A stretch of DNA of 64,000 bases from Diadema setosum (GCF_964275005.1 NC_092701.1:6244715-6308714), one strand, 5' to 3'; positions 34,301 through 48,181 are shown, counted from the stretch's first letter. Notes: generated by a model not told the origin, from the letters alone. Program-made: numbers and translations.

Positions 34301-37300
34301 TTTATACCTATCCATTAGACTCCCCCTTCACTGCTGAAAGCATGCACGCAGACGATGAGTGATCGGTTGCTATCGATGCGATCGCCAGTTTTATTGTAAG
34401 TCGGACATTGCCCGCCAATTAATCCCATCGATGTATTTGGTCACTGCTCCTCACACATTGTTAGACCCGGTCCAATATCTGGACAGAAAGTCTTTTAATG
34501 ACCAATTGACTGATACGAGCGGACCGCTATCATGTCATAAAACGGGGGTACTCAAGCACCGCCCGTATCTAACGGGTATAAGTGGTTGGTAAGCACTGAA
34601 AGGGAATTGCTTCATGTCCAACAAACAATATCCGATTGAAGGTTCAAGCTTTTTCATGATCAGTCTATTAATCTTCTTCTCATTTTTTGTTACTTTTAAT
34701 TTTTTTTTTTTTTTTTTTTTTTGGGGGGGGGGGGTTAAATCTACTTAGTTTACGTGTTTAGAATTCCATATACATGTCGGAGAAAAGACTGAACCAATAC
34801 ACAACGCATTAAATAGCCAAGATTATAATCAGCCTTACGAAACTACTTACATTGCGAAAACTGAAGGAATTTTACAGTACCACATATTTTACACGTTAAA
34901 GGCATAATTTACCATTTGCAGATGAAACAGAAACCCAGCATATGTGCTTCAAAATAGTTATAAAATGTGAGTTAGGGATAGAAACGACCAATGTAAAAAT
35001 TTGAATCAGTATAACCGATGTTAAGTATCGTGAAATATACAAAATGTGAACAATAGTTATGATGAATATGTTAACCATATTAAACCATCTACAGTTATGG
35101 TTTAATGAGAAAAATAATGATATCTCCTTATATTTTACGCTTTATTGCAAAAATCTTATATGGTAGTATGTTTTGTGATGCAACTGACCTACACATATGC
35201 ATCAAAAGTGATATCTTGAACATTTTTTAAGTCACTGCTCCCAAAGGTAAACATGCAGGACCTCTAAATTTCAAGCCTTTGACAATATCAAAACAAAATA
35301 AGATATGCAAATTCGATGAGTTAAGTTGTTATTCTACAGCAAACGACATGCATCCACTGACTTTCGCATAAGTTTTTATTATTTTTTCCCTTTCTGTCAA
35401 ATCAAATAACAACGAATGTGATATGTCGTCACAATAATGATTGTTTACAATGTTGAGTTTGCGTATAGTCTCTAATTTGTTGAGGGAACTTTCTGTCTTC
35501 ATTTAATGTTATTCGTATTGAAGTATACTGCTTGCTGGAAATAAATGTTATTGCACTGAACTGAAATAAACTGAAGCCGTAAATCAATTCGAATGAATTA
35601 TTGGAAATAAAAGGGCAATGGTCGCGCAACTAACTTTCTTAAATTGTCTTTTCTTCTTCTCCTCCTTCTTCTAATATTGTTCCTGCTGCATGTGGTTTAC
35701 TTCTTAGTCTTTGCTAAATTCAACAGCTAAGCAATCCAGTTCAGACCCTTGCAATTCTTGATGATCACTAAAACACATTCCGATAATATGATACTTGTAC
35801 AAGATAAGAAAGTATTTATCTAACACAGAAGGAAAGATAATTCTTGATCAATTTTAATTTTGCTGTCGTTGTTGTTTTAACGCTCACACATGACAGAACG
35901 AGCGACAATTAAGAGTAACATGTCTGCGTGCATTCAGTAATTTTGGGGTTTGTTTGAGATTTTTTCCACGTTACACGTTCTTTTCATCAACATAAGAGCC
36001 TTGTTGGACACTGTCGGAAGTTTATATAAAACTCTGCGACGAATGAAATCACATACATATACATTTTGGTGGCATACAAGTCAGAAACCCTGATGTAGGA
36101 GGGTCCTATACTAATCGTTTAAAATAACAATGTCGATGAAATTGATGTGTAGTTTTAGTGTGCCGCAATGTGATAGATTTGAACCTTCACTTTTTTTTCC
36201 CCGTTGATAATCCGATCGGTTTTATCATATTCTCACATATTCTACAGTGTATCTTCAAAGGATATATTCATGGTCTATTCATCCATTTATTTATTTCCCT
36301 GTTTGGTCCACTGATTGCAGTATTGGTAACCTCATGAGGGAAATTCATGCTTACATCAACCAAGGGGCGCTCTCCTTTGTTGAGCTACAATTAAAACTTG
36401 CCAACATCAGTGAATTATGAAATGCCTTATGCATAGAACAAGTTATTCTTTGCACAACATATGAGTGAAACTAATGTAACTGTACATCGCGACATATTCA
36501 TAAGCAAACAATGAACATTACACATCAGATGAGGCAAATGTGATGTTTAACAGTTCCGGGAACCGTGTCTCTTCTAGAATATATTGTTAAAGTTCTAGGT
36601 TTTTTAAGTAAACTAAAGGAGTTGAATACTTACATTGCATTTAGTCATCTACAGCTTGCAAAATTTTAACGCTGTTACATGGTTTCGTCACGTAATATGC
36701 TCGGGGCTCTGTCTATCCAATTGACGATATTTGTACTAGCAGAGGAGTCATAAGTCCAAACGAGTGGCAACTGCCCTCCGGCAACGTTTGAGTATTTGCC
36801 GTAGGGTTTAACAGGGGTGTTCGTGTATTTACGTTCCCAAGATCAGTCCACGTAATGCTCTTTCCAAAGCTTAGCATTCTTCTGAACTTGATCTCTGTTG
36901 GCTTGTAAAATCTGATGACAAAGACAGTTGACAATCCAACACTTCTCATTATTTTGTAATGAATCAGGCATTGAAGTGCTACACACCAACTACCCTGCTA
37001 ATGAGCGCACATTCATGAAAACTTGTGCTTCCCTCACCATTTGGGCGTAATCTCCGAACTGGAACACCTCTAGACGGAGTAGCTACATGATGTACCGCCA
37101 CCGGTCTAGCCCACCGTGTATAGAGACACTGTCATTTCACGGAAAGGTGATCGCAATGAATCGAGCGAAGCTTGCATGGGGCTCGGTGAGTGCGCCACTG
37201 TAGAGCAACACGAACAATAGAGCGACATTAACGAGTCACTACTGTCAACCAGTCATGATAATTCCCTGGCAACGGGTTGCCTTCGAGTCGCTTCGCTGCT

Positions 37301-38594
37301 CTACCGCCACTCCAAGGACCATGCTTTGACAAAGTTTGCGCAACACGGAACTTCTTCCAATTCTTCGACTCTGTCGGTTTTTGGGTTTTTTTTTTTTTTG
37401 TTTACATACTGCGTTTTACCTACACGAGAACATCAATAAAATACGTCATTTTTCCAGTGACTGCGTAGATAACACACGGATGCAATAGTCGACAATGTAT
37501 CTAGCTCAATAGCAGTAAAATGAATTAAATGCAAAACTCTGGAATTGATCCGGGTCAACATCTCATAGCTGTATTGATACTGCATACATTATCTATCTAT
37601 GGTTGCTTAATGGTCACCAAATGTCAACAACTACCACTGAAATGCTCCTTTTATACAAAAAAATAATAAATTGATTATTTTTAAGACTACGCAAAATAAC
37701 AACCAATAAAAGTCGGGAGTTTGTATTCAAACACAATGATGAGTCATGAACTGTAACGTGTCTCCAATATTTCTTGTATCTTCACCATCCTTTCATTTTA
37801 AGTTTTGTTTTTCTTCTTCTCCGCCGCCTCCTCCTTCTTCTGCTACTTGTTAGGGCCTACATCTATCACTGAAATAACCTCTATATACGGATGAAGGGCC
37901 TTAGGTCTTACCTGACGACAAAATAGGCCTACCTTCGAAAGAGCAAACTAAATTTTACCCACTCTAGCTTCATGGCATTTCCTGCAGTAATGTCATTACT
38001 TTGTGTATCAACCTCGCAAGCGTCAATACAGGCTTTGCTTCCTCCGTATACGGTACTATCATAAAGATGACACAATTAAGTGCCCATAAATTGCCAGTAT
38101 TTGGCAGCAGTCTGCAAACATGACCCATGTGGATACGCCTACAGAATGTCGACTTAAAATGAGACTACCCCACTGCAACTTTAATGGTGACAATAAATAG
38201 TACCCATTTTTACTCCCAACGAGTGAAGCTGCCTCTCACAAAATAGACCAACGCCTATGTGCGGTGTTTGATATGTACACACATGCTTACACACACACAC
38301 ACATATCTATATTTAACTATATCTACTTATAGCAGCATTATATATAAAAATGAAGAAATAAACTGGTAATGCATTTTTTGGCCAATAAAGAAGGAGTTTA
38401 TTCGACTCAAATTTTCGGCGGCCTCCGCCTTCTTCAGGAGTCTTGTCAAGACTCATTCTTTATTGGCCAAAAATGCATAACCAGTTTATTTCTCCATTTC
38501 TTCGTGGCGCCAATAAGTGAATTCTCAACATGTTTGGACCTAGACTGAATAAAGGATTCATGTAAATTATAATAATAATGATAATAATAATAAT

Positions 38595-38638
<44 letters not shown>
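31381..38638. other. Long gene-free stretch
   Basis: Apart from a CGCGAAA-rich element at 33391-33590, T/G runs (31918-31945, 34700-34735) and short A/T-rich repeats, nothing is recognised. A CpG-containing patch at 37060-37330 has one ATG followed by a consensus donor (GCTCG|GTGAGT, 37186), but no second exon supports it. Confidence 0.5.
33391..33590. mobile_element. CGCGAAA-rich MITE
   Basis: Starts about AGTAATATTCGCGGTG and ends AATATCCGCGTTTACAGTA. The interior repeats CGCGAAAAT and its complement at least six times. Related in style to the element at 51923-52120. Confidence 0.6.

Positions 38639-38639
<1 letters not shown>
38564..38639. repeat. (AAT)n and (AT)n microsatellites
   Basis: ATAATAATA units followed by about 40 bp of TA repeat, directly abutting the left end of the next transposon. 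Confidence 0.9.
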
Positions 38640-38640
<1 letters not shown>

Positions 38641-39576
38641 TCAGCAAAAAAAAAAAACCAACACTTTTTCAAGTTCGTCTTTCTCATGGATTATTTGGCT
38701 AATAATAATTAATGTTCTATATACCATCTTAAAGGTAATTTAATTGGCTATCGACCTAGCAGGTCAATGAAAAGGAAAAAATTACGCATGAGTGAACACA
38801 TTCGCTTTTCTTTTCCAAGGCAAGTTTCCACGTTGTTATTCAAGCGTATGAAACTAAGGGCAGCTTCAACGCATTTAGGAATGCAAATTTATTTTTGAAA
38901 AATCAAACTATGATCTCTATAATTCCTCTGTAACCCTCCAGAGATAAAGAAAGACAAAAATAATAGAGGAAAATGAAGAATATTCTCTCAAATCCATATT
39001 CCATAGACAAACGAGAAGAAGCAATGGTAACAAAGATGATAAAAATTAAAAATTTGAAATGACATATTTCGTCCTTGAAATTGTCTCATAAAGTCTGAAA
39101 TTAATTAAAAGAGCAAATAAAGAAATTTTGTCCATTTTATATACCTTGGCGGCTCACTCCCTGTGTCATTCAATCTTTGAGTTGACAGAAAATTCTCATG
39201 TTCCCCCTTCAATTTCCCAACTATATATTTTTGTTTGAGAATATAAAGAGAAACAAGGGATCAAAAACTTATTTCTGCTATTTCATTCATGTCTCTCATT
39301 GCGTTGAATTGGTCTTTTGTTATCATTATCTTGAAGGGCATTTGCATATTGATTTCGAATATATCAATTTCTGCAATTTTTATTTTTGAGCCATGGAAGA
39401 ACAAAAACGAATGTGTTCACTCATGCATAAAATTTCCCTTGCATAAACCTCCCAGGTTTACAGCCAATAAAATAACCTTTAATATGGTTTATGACACAAT
39501 GGTTTTTATTAAAAAAAAAATCTTTAATGAAAATAATATGAACTAAAAAGGGTTTAATTTCTTTCCTTTTTAGTGT
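38639..39576. mobile_element. Non-autonomous TIR element with diverged 180-bp arms, TACTCAGCAAAAA end
   Basis: The left arm contains AAGGTAATTTAATTGGCT and CGCATGAGTGAACACATTCG; both occur inverted at 39408-39480 (CGAATGTGTTCACTCATGC, AGCCAATAAAATAACCTTTA). A TACTCAGCAAAAA end resembles Tc1/mariner-type elements (tentative). No transposase ORF seen. Confidence 0.7.
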
Positions 39577-39733
39577 ACACACACACACACACACACACAC
39601 ATTATACATATAGAGAGAGAGAGTGCGAGAAGGGGTCTCGACCATAATTTTACAGCACCATGCAGAGTATAGCTCCTTCATTATTTATATTCAGTCCACG
39701 AATGCTCTTCTTCTCGCACTGTGACTGTGTGTG

Positions 39734-39825
<92 letters not shown>
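39577..39825. repeat. (CA)n and 90-bp (TA)n microsatellites
   Basis: (CA)n at about 39577-39600 and an unbroken TA run at about 39737-39825, separated by 130 bp of unique sequence. The TA run could extrude a cruciform. Confidence 0.92.
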
Positions 39826-39827
<2 letters not shown>

Positions 39828-41103
39828 GTATAGGCATACAGTAATTACACATAAGATTTTTTTTTTCTCTTTAGGCCCATTCGGGTACCTAAAATCTTTC
39901 AATTTGAAATTTCGGTGGCACGAAGAAAGAAACGTGGCCCAAATTAATACGAAACATACACATTCATTTGGGATTTTATACGCCCGACTGTAACTTCTGT
40001 CGGCCATAACCTGGGTAAGGAAAGATGAGTCAGCGGGATATGCGATGGGTCAGGTGCATGACTATGTGTGTGCATAAATCAACTTTTGTTAAACGTATTA
40101 ATTGAAGCCCCCTCCTCCCTTCCCCTTGTTGTGGCTAAAATACATACATCAACACAAAACAGCGCCCAAACCGAACAGGTCTACAAAGGACACAGGTACA
40201 CAAAATAATGAGCTCGCTATAAGTATTGGCGATATATTCTTTCTTCTTCTTCGTGTTTTTGTCTTTGTTATGCTTTTGTTTTGTTTTGTTTTGTTTTGTT
40301 TTGTTTTGTTTTGGTTTTGTTTTTTGTTTTTTGTTTTTTAAGAACACATCCCACATTCATGTAAGCATAATGCGCCGAGTCCACACGGTATTGACAGGTT
40401 AACTAACTTTATCAAAATATCATACATTCTAATATTATTTCTACGGAACATTTCCATTGTCAACCAGCTGACCAGAAAGATATCCTATTTTTTCCAGTCC
40501 ACATAGCAAGAATTGATACATGCAACTGTGTAGAAAGTGCATCGAATAGTGTATACCTATAGGACATTACACTTGTTGGTGGTACGAGGAGAAATCCGTA
40601 ATCTTGAAAATTGTAAATAGCACAGCGGTCTACTGCTTGCATCAGAGAGGCAAGTTCGACTAAACAACGCATTCATTTTAGGCTATTGCTTATTTGTAGG
40701 GGAGGTAATGACTTCTACACTTCTGGGATTTACTCCCTACACGCCAATGAGCCTATTGTTAATCTACATGCCTTTCTCAAGCTTGCGTGAAGGCAGAGTA
40801 AAAGGCGGCACAAAATAAGAGGGATTAAAAGAGTCAATTATATTGAAGAGTTATCTATTGCTCCTGAGTATACGCTGGCGTGGAGGGATAAAGAACTTTA
40901 GCTTTCGAAATACTCTCTTTCCAATACAGTATGGATTCTTTGCGCAGACCTTTGGCGTAACAAGGCCTCCTGCAAAAATCACCGAGACTTGTGCAAGTGT
41001 GCTGAACAAATCATTCCCCTTCAGCAGCTAATGGAAATAAAATTCATTTAAACCGGCGTACCAATACCGGTATATACTGTAATTCCGAATTTACGCGTAC
41101 ATA
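39826..41103. other. Gene-free stretch
   Basis: No exon or named repeat recognised other than the TTTTG array. Confidence 0.5.
40278..40343. repeat. (TTTTG)n microsatellite
   Basis: TTTTG pentamers grading into TTTTTG units. Confidence 0.9.
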
Positions 41104-41271
41104 CAGTGGACTCCCGTTATAACGAAGTCCGCGGAACCGGCAATTTTCTTCCGTTATTTCGAAATTTCTTTATAACTGAACAAAGTAAACAAGGAACACA
41201 AAAACATAGAGGGGATACTGTTGCGGCCTGAATTCTTATTTCGTTGTAACCGAATTTCCGTTATGACAGTT
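41104..41271. mobile_element. Tigger/pogo-like MITE, copy 1 (degraded right end)
   Basis: Left end CAGTGGACTCCCGTTATAAC, with CGAA motifs inside and a weaker mirror at the right (CGAATTTCCGTTATGACAG). CAGT...CTCCCGTTATAACG is the typical pogo/Tigger terminus (established). Confidence 0.7.
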
Positions 41272-42952
41272 CTTGCAAATTAGAACGCCTGCTCGAGGTT
41301 TGCCAAGTATATAGCACCACCTAACGCGTGGGCCTTCAAACTGACGGAAAAATAATAATAAATGTCATCGTAGTAGAGACAGCTATTCTGGGCTTACTGT
41401 TCTGATAATTGTTACACTGAATTGTTACACTTGAATTGTTACACTGAATTGTTACACTGAATATTGTTACACATGTATGTCCGCAGGAAAATGTAACCAG
41501 AAATGAGAATATAACCTGTCATGATTTGCCCTAGTAACAAGAGATGTTTGTAATATTGTCGGTGGAGCACACACACGGGATTTCCAGTACTAACTCTGGA
41601 CAATGTAAACAAGATATTTTATATCTTTTCGGCTATGCTGAGATGAATACCAGAAAAAAAAAAAAAAAAAAAAAAAGCGTGTCAAAAATTGATAACGCCC
41701 TCTACGGGATAGCGTTTATCTCCAGGGAGTCGTACAGCCCGAACTTTTAACACCGATTGCAGGATTTGGTTTACTTTTAGTTTCGATGGGGATTCAAAAT
41801 TTGACCTTTCTGCGAGATGTTTATTCGAAACCACTTATGAAATATTAAAGAGCATATAAAGAGGAATTCAAAGTGTATTTGATGAAAATGTTGAATAATG
41901 GGCTGATGCGATCTAAGGTGAATGTAACATTCGATATCAATGAAAGGCTAGGACTCTGGGGATTAAAAAAAAAATATACCGCAAAAATGGTGGGCACTCC
42001 AGACAGTTTGCTTGAATTGCTAAAAACAAATAAATAAACAAAAAATGCACCATTTGCGATAGCGAAGTTTTCAAGAATTCAAATACATTTAGTGTCGTGC
42101 AATTAGAAAAAAAATATCTCAGTGAATTACAGACCTTTACCTAACCACAGGGCGGGAAAATTGTGCAGTTAAGAAAACACTCGTTTTCAGCGCCTAGTTG
42201 TTATGACGTCACAAATAACGTTTCACTGTGCGACACTGCTTAAGAGTATTCACCATTGTATCGATATAGGACATTTAAAAAAAAAAGTGGAGAAACTAGT
42301 TAATCACCCTACACCCGTTGTAATGACGTCACAAATATCATTTCACTGTGCGACACTGACCATTGCATCGATATTCTATACATTGAAAATAAAATGGAAA
42401 AACTAGTTATCACCCAACACCCGTTTAATTTTACCTCTTTTGCATTCATACATTACTGTAATTTCATTATCTAAGTACTGTGGCCCATTGTGAGCTGCAA
42501 TACACACAAAGTCTCAGATTTTTGCCATGACTAGGTAAATCTAACTGCAAGGACATGAGCTGGCTACAGATAAAATTCTTCACTACCTCGGTCACCAGCA
42601 GACACACGAACACACGACTCTTTGTCGAATACTATATTGTAAAGATAACTTTATTACAACAGTGGTATTCTCTATACCGTTCATTTGGAATCTACGAGCC
42701 ATTTACAGATTCATGCCGATACTAATCTAAAAATAATCATCCCATAATTGCTTTATTGCAACATTTACAGAGTACAAAATTAACGATATGAAACATTACT
42801 GTATCAACCATTCCATCTTTGTTTCTATTTCCTGATAATTTGCTTCGTGCATTTCGGTAAAATCCTCTTACTGCGCAAATGTACATTTCATTTTAATCAC
42901 AATGCCACGCCCTTGGCTCATGCATTCGCGCAGAGCTACTTATACATGCAGA
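41272..42952. other. Gene-free stretch with tandem and MITE fragments
   Basis: (TGAATTGTTACAC)n at 41410-41470. A left-half copy of the AGGGATGGTAC family at about 41764-41892. An imperfect direct repeat of about 90 bp at 42195-42285 and 42310-42405 ('gttatgacgtcacaaataac' against 'gtaatgacgtcacaaatatc'). Confidence 0.55.
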
Positions 42953-43120
42953 CAGGGGCGGATCCTGGAATTCCGTAAGGGGAAGCGCCTTTACAAAAGT
43001 AAAGGGGGGCACACGCCCCTCTCCCATTTTTTTTTTTCATTTTATGTCTCTTGTTTTAATAAAGAATAAAGAGGGGCGCGTGCCCGGTGCACCCCCCCCC
43101 CCCCCCCCGATCCGCCACTG
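42953..43120. mobile_element. CAGTGGCGGATC-type MITE, copy 3
   Basis: CAGGGGCGGATCCTGGAATTC at the left and CCCCGATCCGCCACTG at the right. GAGGGGCGCGTGCCCGGTGC internally matches copy 1. Confidence 0.8.
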
Positions 43121-44448
43121 TTCAGATATGAACGTTAAGGTCAATTCTAAGCTCATTTTCTGGATATGAATATACAATTGTTCTGTAAAATGATTATTCA
43201 TTCCTTTTGTGAAAAAAAAAAATGGATAAGAATTGTTTAGAATGATCCTCTGTAATAACTTATACAATTATCTGCAGAAACATTGTCATCAGCACAATTC
43301 AACCATGTGTGAGAATACAAACATGCACAAGTAAAGCATCTAATCTGTTGAAAGAAGCAAAAACTAGTTGCAGGGAAGATTGTGTAATAGTCCCCCCACT
43401 CCCAACCCACCCTACAACTACAAGTTTTGAAAAGCACTTCTCAGTAGTTTGGTGCTGCTTTTGTCTTCCTCACTTAACTTAGAACAAGTTAAACATTAAT
43501 TTTGTTTTGCTTGTTTGTTTTTTGCTGTTTTTTTTTTACGACAAAAATTATATGAGGATGTGATAGGTTGAGTAGGGTAAAAGGCAAAAACTTTTAACCC
43601 TCCCATGTCCACATGACGTCTCTTCTTGGAAACCCTAAACAGTTTGAAGAATGCTGGACGGGATCTGCTTCCAAAATACACGAACTGCTGATTAACGTAT
43701 TTGTCCAGCTATGTGTGCCCCATGGCAATAACGACATGCTTCTGGCAATCAATCCGTGACAATGAAACTCAAGATCTTTTAACATACACAGATATGCAAG
43801 GAAAATTTATGACAGATTTTTTTTTTTTTTCTGATCAATTATCTTACAGAGACTAACATCATTGCATGCATTTCTAGGATATCAGGACATAATGGAGACA
43901 GAAGACCGAAAGTACTTCGATCAATATGTGATAATCAAAGCAGCGATCACCAAAGAAGCAAAGCTTTTACTCCATTCATTATATGAAATTACTCTGCTAC
44001 TGTACAACGGGTAATGATTTGAGGCAAGAAAATGTACTCATTCCAGCTTACTGCTAGCATGTGCATAGACGCATATTTGTACAAATCAAGTGGATTTTAA
44101 ACAGGAAAAAGATACCATACCTGCAGAAACCAGGTTTGAAAAAAAAAAAAAGAGGAAAATGTCTGGAATTGATTTGGGCGAAATTATAAATGGCTGAATA
44201 TCATTATATTACTCTTCACTTCTTGTCAGGAAAGGCCCCATGTATTCTTTTTATGAGAATAAACAAACAAACAAATACAAATGTACGAGATGGAAATAAA
44301 TACATGCACATACATAAAATTCCTGTATAATCTTGGTATTCCAGAGTGTCTGATTTGTGTTTGATTCGCATCTGACAGTTGATACTCGTACCCACATTCC
44401 TAGTTAAGCTCACATGTAAATTCAACAGACATGCTTGATTTTGTTCAA
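43121..44448. other. Gene-free stretch
   Basis: No supported gene. A minus-strand reading near 43620-43680 (RSRPAFFKLFRVSKKRR) looks exon-like but has no partner exon. Homopolymer A/T runs are common. Confidence 0.45.
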
Positions 44449-44944
44449 TAGGCGTTTTCACATCAGCCCGATAGAAATCCAAGCTCGAAATATTTTCCGC
44501 GATTGCGAATTAGAGCGCTATTTCATTTCTTATTCACATCAGCCCGAAGAGGGGGTAGCCCGAATATTTAAAAATTTTAAAATAGCTAATTCGACAGCTG
44601 AGTATGTGCAAACAGCATCAGTAATGTGTGTGCCCTCTCAAAAATTCCTCATGATTTGTGTGCAGTTTGCCTCGATCTTTTGGGTCACACACGCTAGGCA
44701 TGATGGGATTCATCGCGCTAATTTCTCGAGTCGTTTTCACATTATCAAATAGCGCGCTACTATCCCGCTATTTCAGAAATTTCCCGAGTTGGAGTCGAGA
44801 AATTTTCTCGATTAGAGCGATACAATTAGCGCGCTAATTTGTGTTCACATTATCAAATGGCGCGCTATTTCGCTATCGGGAAAATTTCCCAAGTCAGAAA
44901 ATAGCGCGCTATTTGGAAACATCGGGCTGATGTGAAAACGCCTA
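44449..44944. mobile_element. Palindromic MITE, TAGGCGTTTTCACATCAGCC ends
   Basis: Perfect 23-bp terminal inverted repeats (TAGGCGTTTTCACATCAGCC plus CGA). The interior is built from TAGCGCGCTA-type palindromes and short TCACAT(C/T)A repeats. About 496 bp, no coding. Confidence 0.88.
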
Positions 44945-45148
44945 GATAGTTGATTTCCATACTCGTATTCCTGAATAAATTAACAGGCATACACGCATAA
45001 ACACGGATACATGTGTACTTGTGCTTATGTACATGCATATTGTATGCTACTTTGCTTTAGTTACTTCTGATATCTGACTGCAAAATTAACTTGCCCTAGA
45101 GCAATATCGGATTGTTTTCTACTCTATTGCTTCCACAACAGTCACACA

Positions 45149-45335
45149 CAGTGCACTCCCGTAATAACAAACACAGTTATAATGAAACTCTTGATACCGT
45201 GAAGTAAAATTCCAGTCCCCGAATTATCATCTATATATATCTCTATAGTGCTCAACTGTTCGGCTGTAACAAAACTGTGATATAACGAAAGAAAACTGTA
45301 GGTCCCTAGGACTTTGTTATAATGGGAGTGCACTG
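45149..45335. mobile_element. Tigger/pogo-like MITE, copy 2
   Basis: CAGTGCACTCCCGTAATAAC and GTTATAATGGGAGTGCACTG form clear terminal inverted repeats; TA follows the right end. 187 bp. Confidence 0.85.
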
Positions 45336-46145
45336 TAAGATTTTTTTTTCTTTGTCATTGTCATAACGAAAAAGCATATCCATCATCCATCACCAAGATT
45401 AACTAATCACGGACCCTACAGGGTCCAAATATTACATTCAGTGATAAAGGAATCTTAGAGTTATCCTGATCCGATGATAAATCACTAGACTCACTTGATT
45501 TTCAGAGACTTATCACATAAACGGGAAGAATGCAGATCCACCACATCAAAAAAGCTGAGCAAATCATCTACCAAGTTTCAGAGCAGGTTAGATATTCAAA
45601 CTTGCGGGTAGATTTCGTATCCAATACCTTCATGCCAAGTTATTCTTAATTAATGCTTGATATGTCCAAATTAATCACTGCAAGAGTGAGCAAAATCGGG
45701 CAAGGAGTAGGGAAATCCCAGCTTTGATAACATCAACAGTCAGTAGAGGGCAGCAGACAGCTTCTGACATAATTGTGGACATGTCTTCAAGGTTTAATTT
45801 ATAGAATTTCGCATTTTGTAACTTTTTAAAACACTGAAATTATTTTTGAGTAGAAAATGAATGGACAATTGTCCACAAGTTCCACCCCAGTTAATTTGTC
45901 GCCCTCTACAGTTCATTTATTCAGAAAGCTGTAGCTTCCTCACTCCTTGTCCAATTTAGCTCAAATTTGCAATGAATAAATCAAATATGTCAAGCACTCT
46001 AACAAGAGAAATTCATCTGAAAGTATTGGTTTCCTACACACTGTAAAGACTAACTGTTTACTATTTCAAAACATTCTGTGACTTCCATAGTCAAACAGGA
46101 AAAGCTTTGATATCAAAATTTTCATCTTTCAACAATATACATGTA

Positions 46146-46178
<33 letters not shown>

Positions 46179-47853
46179 TATCAAACCCAAAGCACCTTAC
46201 TCTGCAGTTTTCTAAACTTCAATGTTTGGGATTTTATCAGGGTACAATGGTGGTAGTTTATTAATGCAGATTATGTTTCATACTTTTTTTTTTAAGAATA
46301 AAAAAGTTAATTATCAGACTCTATGAATACATTCTATAACCTCATAATTTCAAAACTATATTTATGGATTCATACTCGCATGTGTTTACTTCACAGAATA
46401 TATACTGGAAGGAGCTACAAACACTGACACTGCTACTTTAAGTAGGTAAAACACAAAACCAACATTCAACATGCAATCCCACTATTCCACAATAACCAAT
46501 CTACAGTCTGGTTCATATGCTCAAAAGTGGAATGTGCTTTTTTTTTCTTCCACATTTAAAGGGAAATTCCATCCTGATGTTATGATGCTTTACAGGGAAA
46601 TTCCATCCTGATGTTATGTTGCTTTATATGATAAAAGAAAATCAGAGTATTAACTTTATTTTTGAGTGAATTGTTGTTTTTTTTTTAAATGACACACATA
46701 TAAAAATGTACAAAATGTACAACTTTTGACAGAAAGACAAATTGGCAACTCCATGATCTAAATGTTGAGCATCTACACCTTGTACTTGTTTTATACGTCT
46801 TAGAAATTTCACCAATTTTTCTTGAAATATTTGGGCACATACAGAATTTAATCCACTGACTTTCAAGAGGACATGCAAATTGTTGATCTTAATGCGTGCA
46901 TATTATGTACAGGTCTGGAAAAGAAAAATCTGTATTAAAAAAAAAAAAAAAAAAAAAAATGACGCTAGCTGAATTCTTTTGCACAAACCGAATAGTGTAG
47001 AGAAGTGCTCATCTAAATCGCAGAAAGTGTCTAATCTGACTTACTCTTTAACCTTTTACAGCTAATAAATACAAGATGCATTGTGTACGTGTGTACGAGT
47101 GTGATTTTTGTCCTATATATCTGTGATATACTCACAATATTTCTGTTTTTATACAAAGCAATACATCAGGATGACCTTTCCCTGTAAACCTATGGCCAAC
47201 AGCACCTTGTGGGGGTTGTACAGGGTCCATGTGAATCCAGAAGATTGGAAGGGAACACTGTACAGGTAAATGTGCCCTCTGGCACTCTAAACCCCTTGAC
47301 TAAACGGAATATGGCAAGGAGTGGTAAACATTGCCTATGGTTGAGGCGTGACACCGATGAGTAAGCAAGACTCAAATGTGAAGCTACTGGAGAAATGGCA
47401 ACCATTTTATAGTCCTACAAAATGCTACTACCCACCACGTCATTCAATGAGACAATATTTCTCCTGCATTACACATGCACAATCAATACCATTCATTTAC
47501 TAGCAACTGAAATAATTCTTTGCAAAATAAAGTTTGCTCCTCACATAAACCTTGCTTACCTACACTGCATCCACCTCTGATGTAGCTAGCTATTTCAGCA
47601 TCTTGTTTTACAACAATTACAAACAAAACATAGCAAGAAAAATTAAGACTTATGTTGGTGAGACTAAATAACAATGTCTGAACATAGACATTTCTGTAAT
47701 GTTGCCACATAGCATCATTGCCACAAGGTCACTACGGACTTAAAAAGTTGAAAAACTAACTGCAACTTTTCTCTCAGCCAATCAGGATCCAGCAGACCAA
47801 GACCTGCATTTCAGTTTGCAGTTGCAACTACACTCTCTCTTTTTGAACCCTTA
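45336..47853. other. Gene-free stretch downstream of MVB12, possibly part of its 3' UTR
   Basis: AT-rich with long T or A runs (46149-46177, 46936-46959). A less AT-rich patch at 47165-47400 has no supported exon. Where the MVB12 transcript ends cannot be read from the sequence. Confidence 0.4.
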
Positions 47854-48181
47854 GACCCGAATTCACGAAGGTGGTACAAAGGAAACCATGGTTTAAACCA
47901 TGGACAAAAACCATGGAGCGCCAAGTGTCGCATGGAATATCTAACATTACGAAATCAGTCATTTCGTCGATGAAATGATTATTTTGTAATGAAATGACAA
48001 CATTTTGTAACTAAATGAACATTTCGTCCACAAAATGATAATTTCGTTAACGCAACGCTCATTTTGTAGACGAAATGACCAATTTCGTAACGAAATATTC
48101 CGTGCGACACTTGGCGCTCCATGGTTTTTGTCCATGGTTTAAACCATGGTTTCATTTGTACCACCTTCGTGAATTCGGGCC
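47854..48181. mobile_element. GGCCCGAATTCACGAAGGTG palindromic MITE, copy 3
   Basis: Nearly identical to the copy at 20128-20454, including the order of the internal ATTTCGT/ACGAAAT palindromes. TTA flanks both ends, the 3-bp duplication expected of PIF/Harbinger. Confidence 0.9.

Noticed and set aside
37156-37185. Possible first coding exon (MNRAKLAWGS then GTGAGT)
   Set aside because: Only ten codons, no downstream exon recognised within the window.
39737-39825. Replication origin or promoter at the long TA run
   Set aside because: Plain microsatellite; nothing else at the site supports a function.
43594-43785. Exon-like minus-strand reading with RSRPAFFKLFRVSKKRR
   Set aside because: No consensus donor in phase, no neighbouring exons, no recognised family.
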